Source: Sinorhizobium sp. 6-70 (GTDB taxonomy: Bacteria > Pseudomonadota > Alphaproteobacteria > Rhizobiales > Rhizobiaceae). Taken from it: DNA of 64,000 nucleotides. Below are positions 63,862-64,000 of this stretch, one piece after another. Made by a program: the position numbers and the translations under genes. Numbering within the stretch: the first letter of the stretch is position 1; each line of letters starts with the position of its first letter. Location of the stretch: NCBI RefSeq assembly GCF_030124375.1, contig NZ_JASKLS010000002.1, forward strand, positions 263,802 through 327,801. Direction: 5' to 3'. Below the pieces are notes generated by a model that did no database searches, was not told where the DNA came from, and saw nothing but the letters and a program-made list of their open reading frames with translations.

Positions 63862-64000
63862 ATGCGGGATCCCTTCCAGAATCCGTTCCCCACCTCCGAT
63901 GTTGCCCGGCATCAAATCTGGGACATGCTGGTGACGCGAGATATCGACGCTTTCCTGGCTGCGGACTGGTCGCTGGTCGCGGAAGATTTCGTCGAGGACG
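63862..64000 (+). CDS. Unidentified protein, N-terminal part cut by the window end
   Basis: The frame from ATG 63862 runs open to the window end (46 codons, beginning MRDPFQNPFPTSDVARHQIW); an in-frame ATG at 63832 could add ten residues but has no ribosome site. The visible residues (DMLVTRDIDAFLAADWSLVA) read as coding, helical and acidic. They resemble the start of SnoaL/NTF2-like small proteins, but this is too little to name a family. It is divergent from the RidA-RpiR operon, so it is probably controlled with it. Confidence 0.5.
   Translation, partial: MRDPFQNPFPTSDVARHQIWDMLVTRDIDAFLAADWSLVAEDFVED

Overview
The window looks like a Sinorhizobium/Ensifer-type (Rhizobiaceae) replicon, probably a pSymB-like chromid. 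The reasons are high G+C, long tightly packed operons, Rhizobium-type intergenic palindromes (RIME1-like copies at 11808-11913 and 25207-25310, a remnant at 32212-32262), and a set of genes I recall from S. meliloti pSymB: minCDE, the phoCDET (phn-type) phosphate/phosphonate ABC transporter, phnM/phnN and hut genes. No rRNA, tRNA, transposase, phage gene or CRISPR array was found. Family names are from memory of the protein families; no database search was run.

Layout. 1-345 is the 3' end of a succinate-semialdehyde dehydrogenase. 540-5740 (minus) is a four-gene operon: DUF3141 (PhaC-like)-pta-ackA-fabI, preceded by a FixK/FNR-type box. htpG follows at 6103. 8217-11726 holds glutaryl-CoA dehydrogenase, a class III CoA-transferase and a divergent LysR regulator. 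11928-20454 holds a DauA-like oxidase, a LysR and an AraC regulator, and an operon of isochorismatase-like hydrolase, XapX protein, Tat-exported amidohydrolase, DoxX and MFS, with three tandem 25-bp repeats in front of it. 20482-25005 (minus) is an eroded-looking stretch: a DHA2 MFS, an ABC binding protein, a truncated permease and small exported proteins including a cytochrome c. 25322-27988 is a large LuxR-type ATPase regulator, and 28384-30138 a gntK/gntR divergent pair with two matching operators.

30218-39757 is an island I read as microaerobic/copper-linked. It has a Cys/His-rich exported protein, a multicopper oxidase, a CopA-type Cu ATPase, an aminoglycoside-phosphotransferase-like/AAA kinase fusion, a tandem Usp protein and DUF3775, DUF4405, DUF1275 and DUF1622 proteins. 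Three clean FixK-type boxes (TTGAT-N4-RTCAA) and one near-match precede its transcription units. With the box at 5816 they suggest that several separate units share one FNR/FixK-type control.

39887-41750 is minCDE with a CtrA-type site upstream of minC. 42148-49287 is a phosphorus block: tandem PHO half-sites, phoCDET, a DUF1045 protein, phnM and phnN, without the C-P lyase core. 49435-51132 is an ArsR/MFS divergent pair with a palindrome in the gap. 51639-56948 is hutIHGU behind a HutC-type palindrome. 56993-63748 (minus) runs RidA, RpiR regulator, SDR, GH20 hexosaminidase, M81 protein and MFS exporter, probably one operon for amino-sugar or related metabolism. The right edge cuts an unidentified plus-strand gene.
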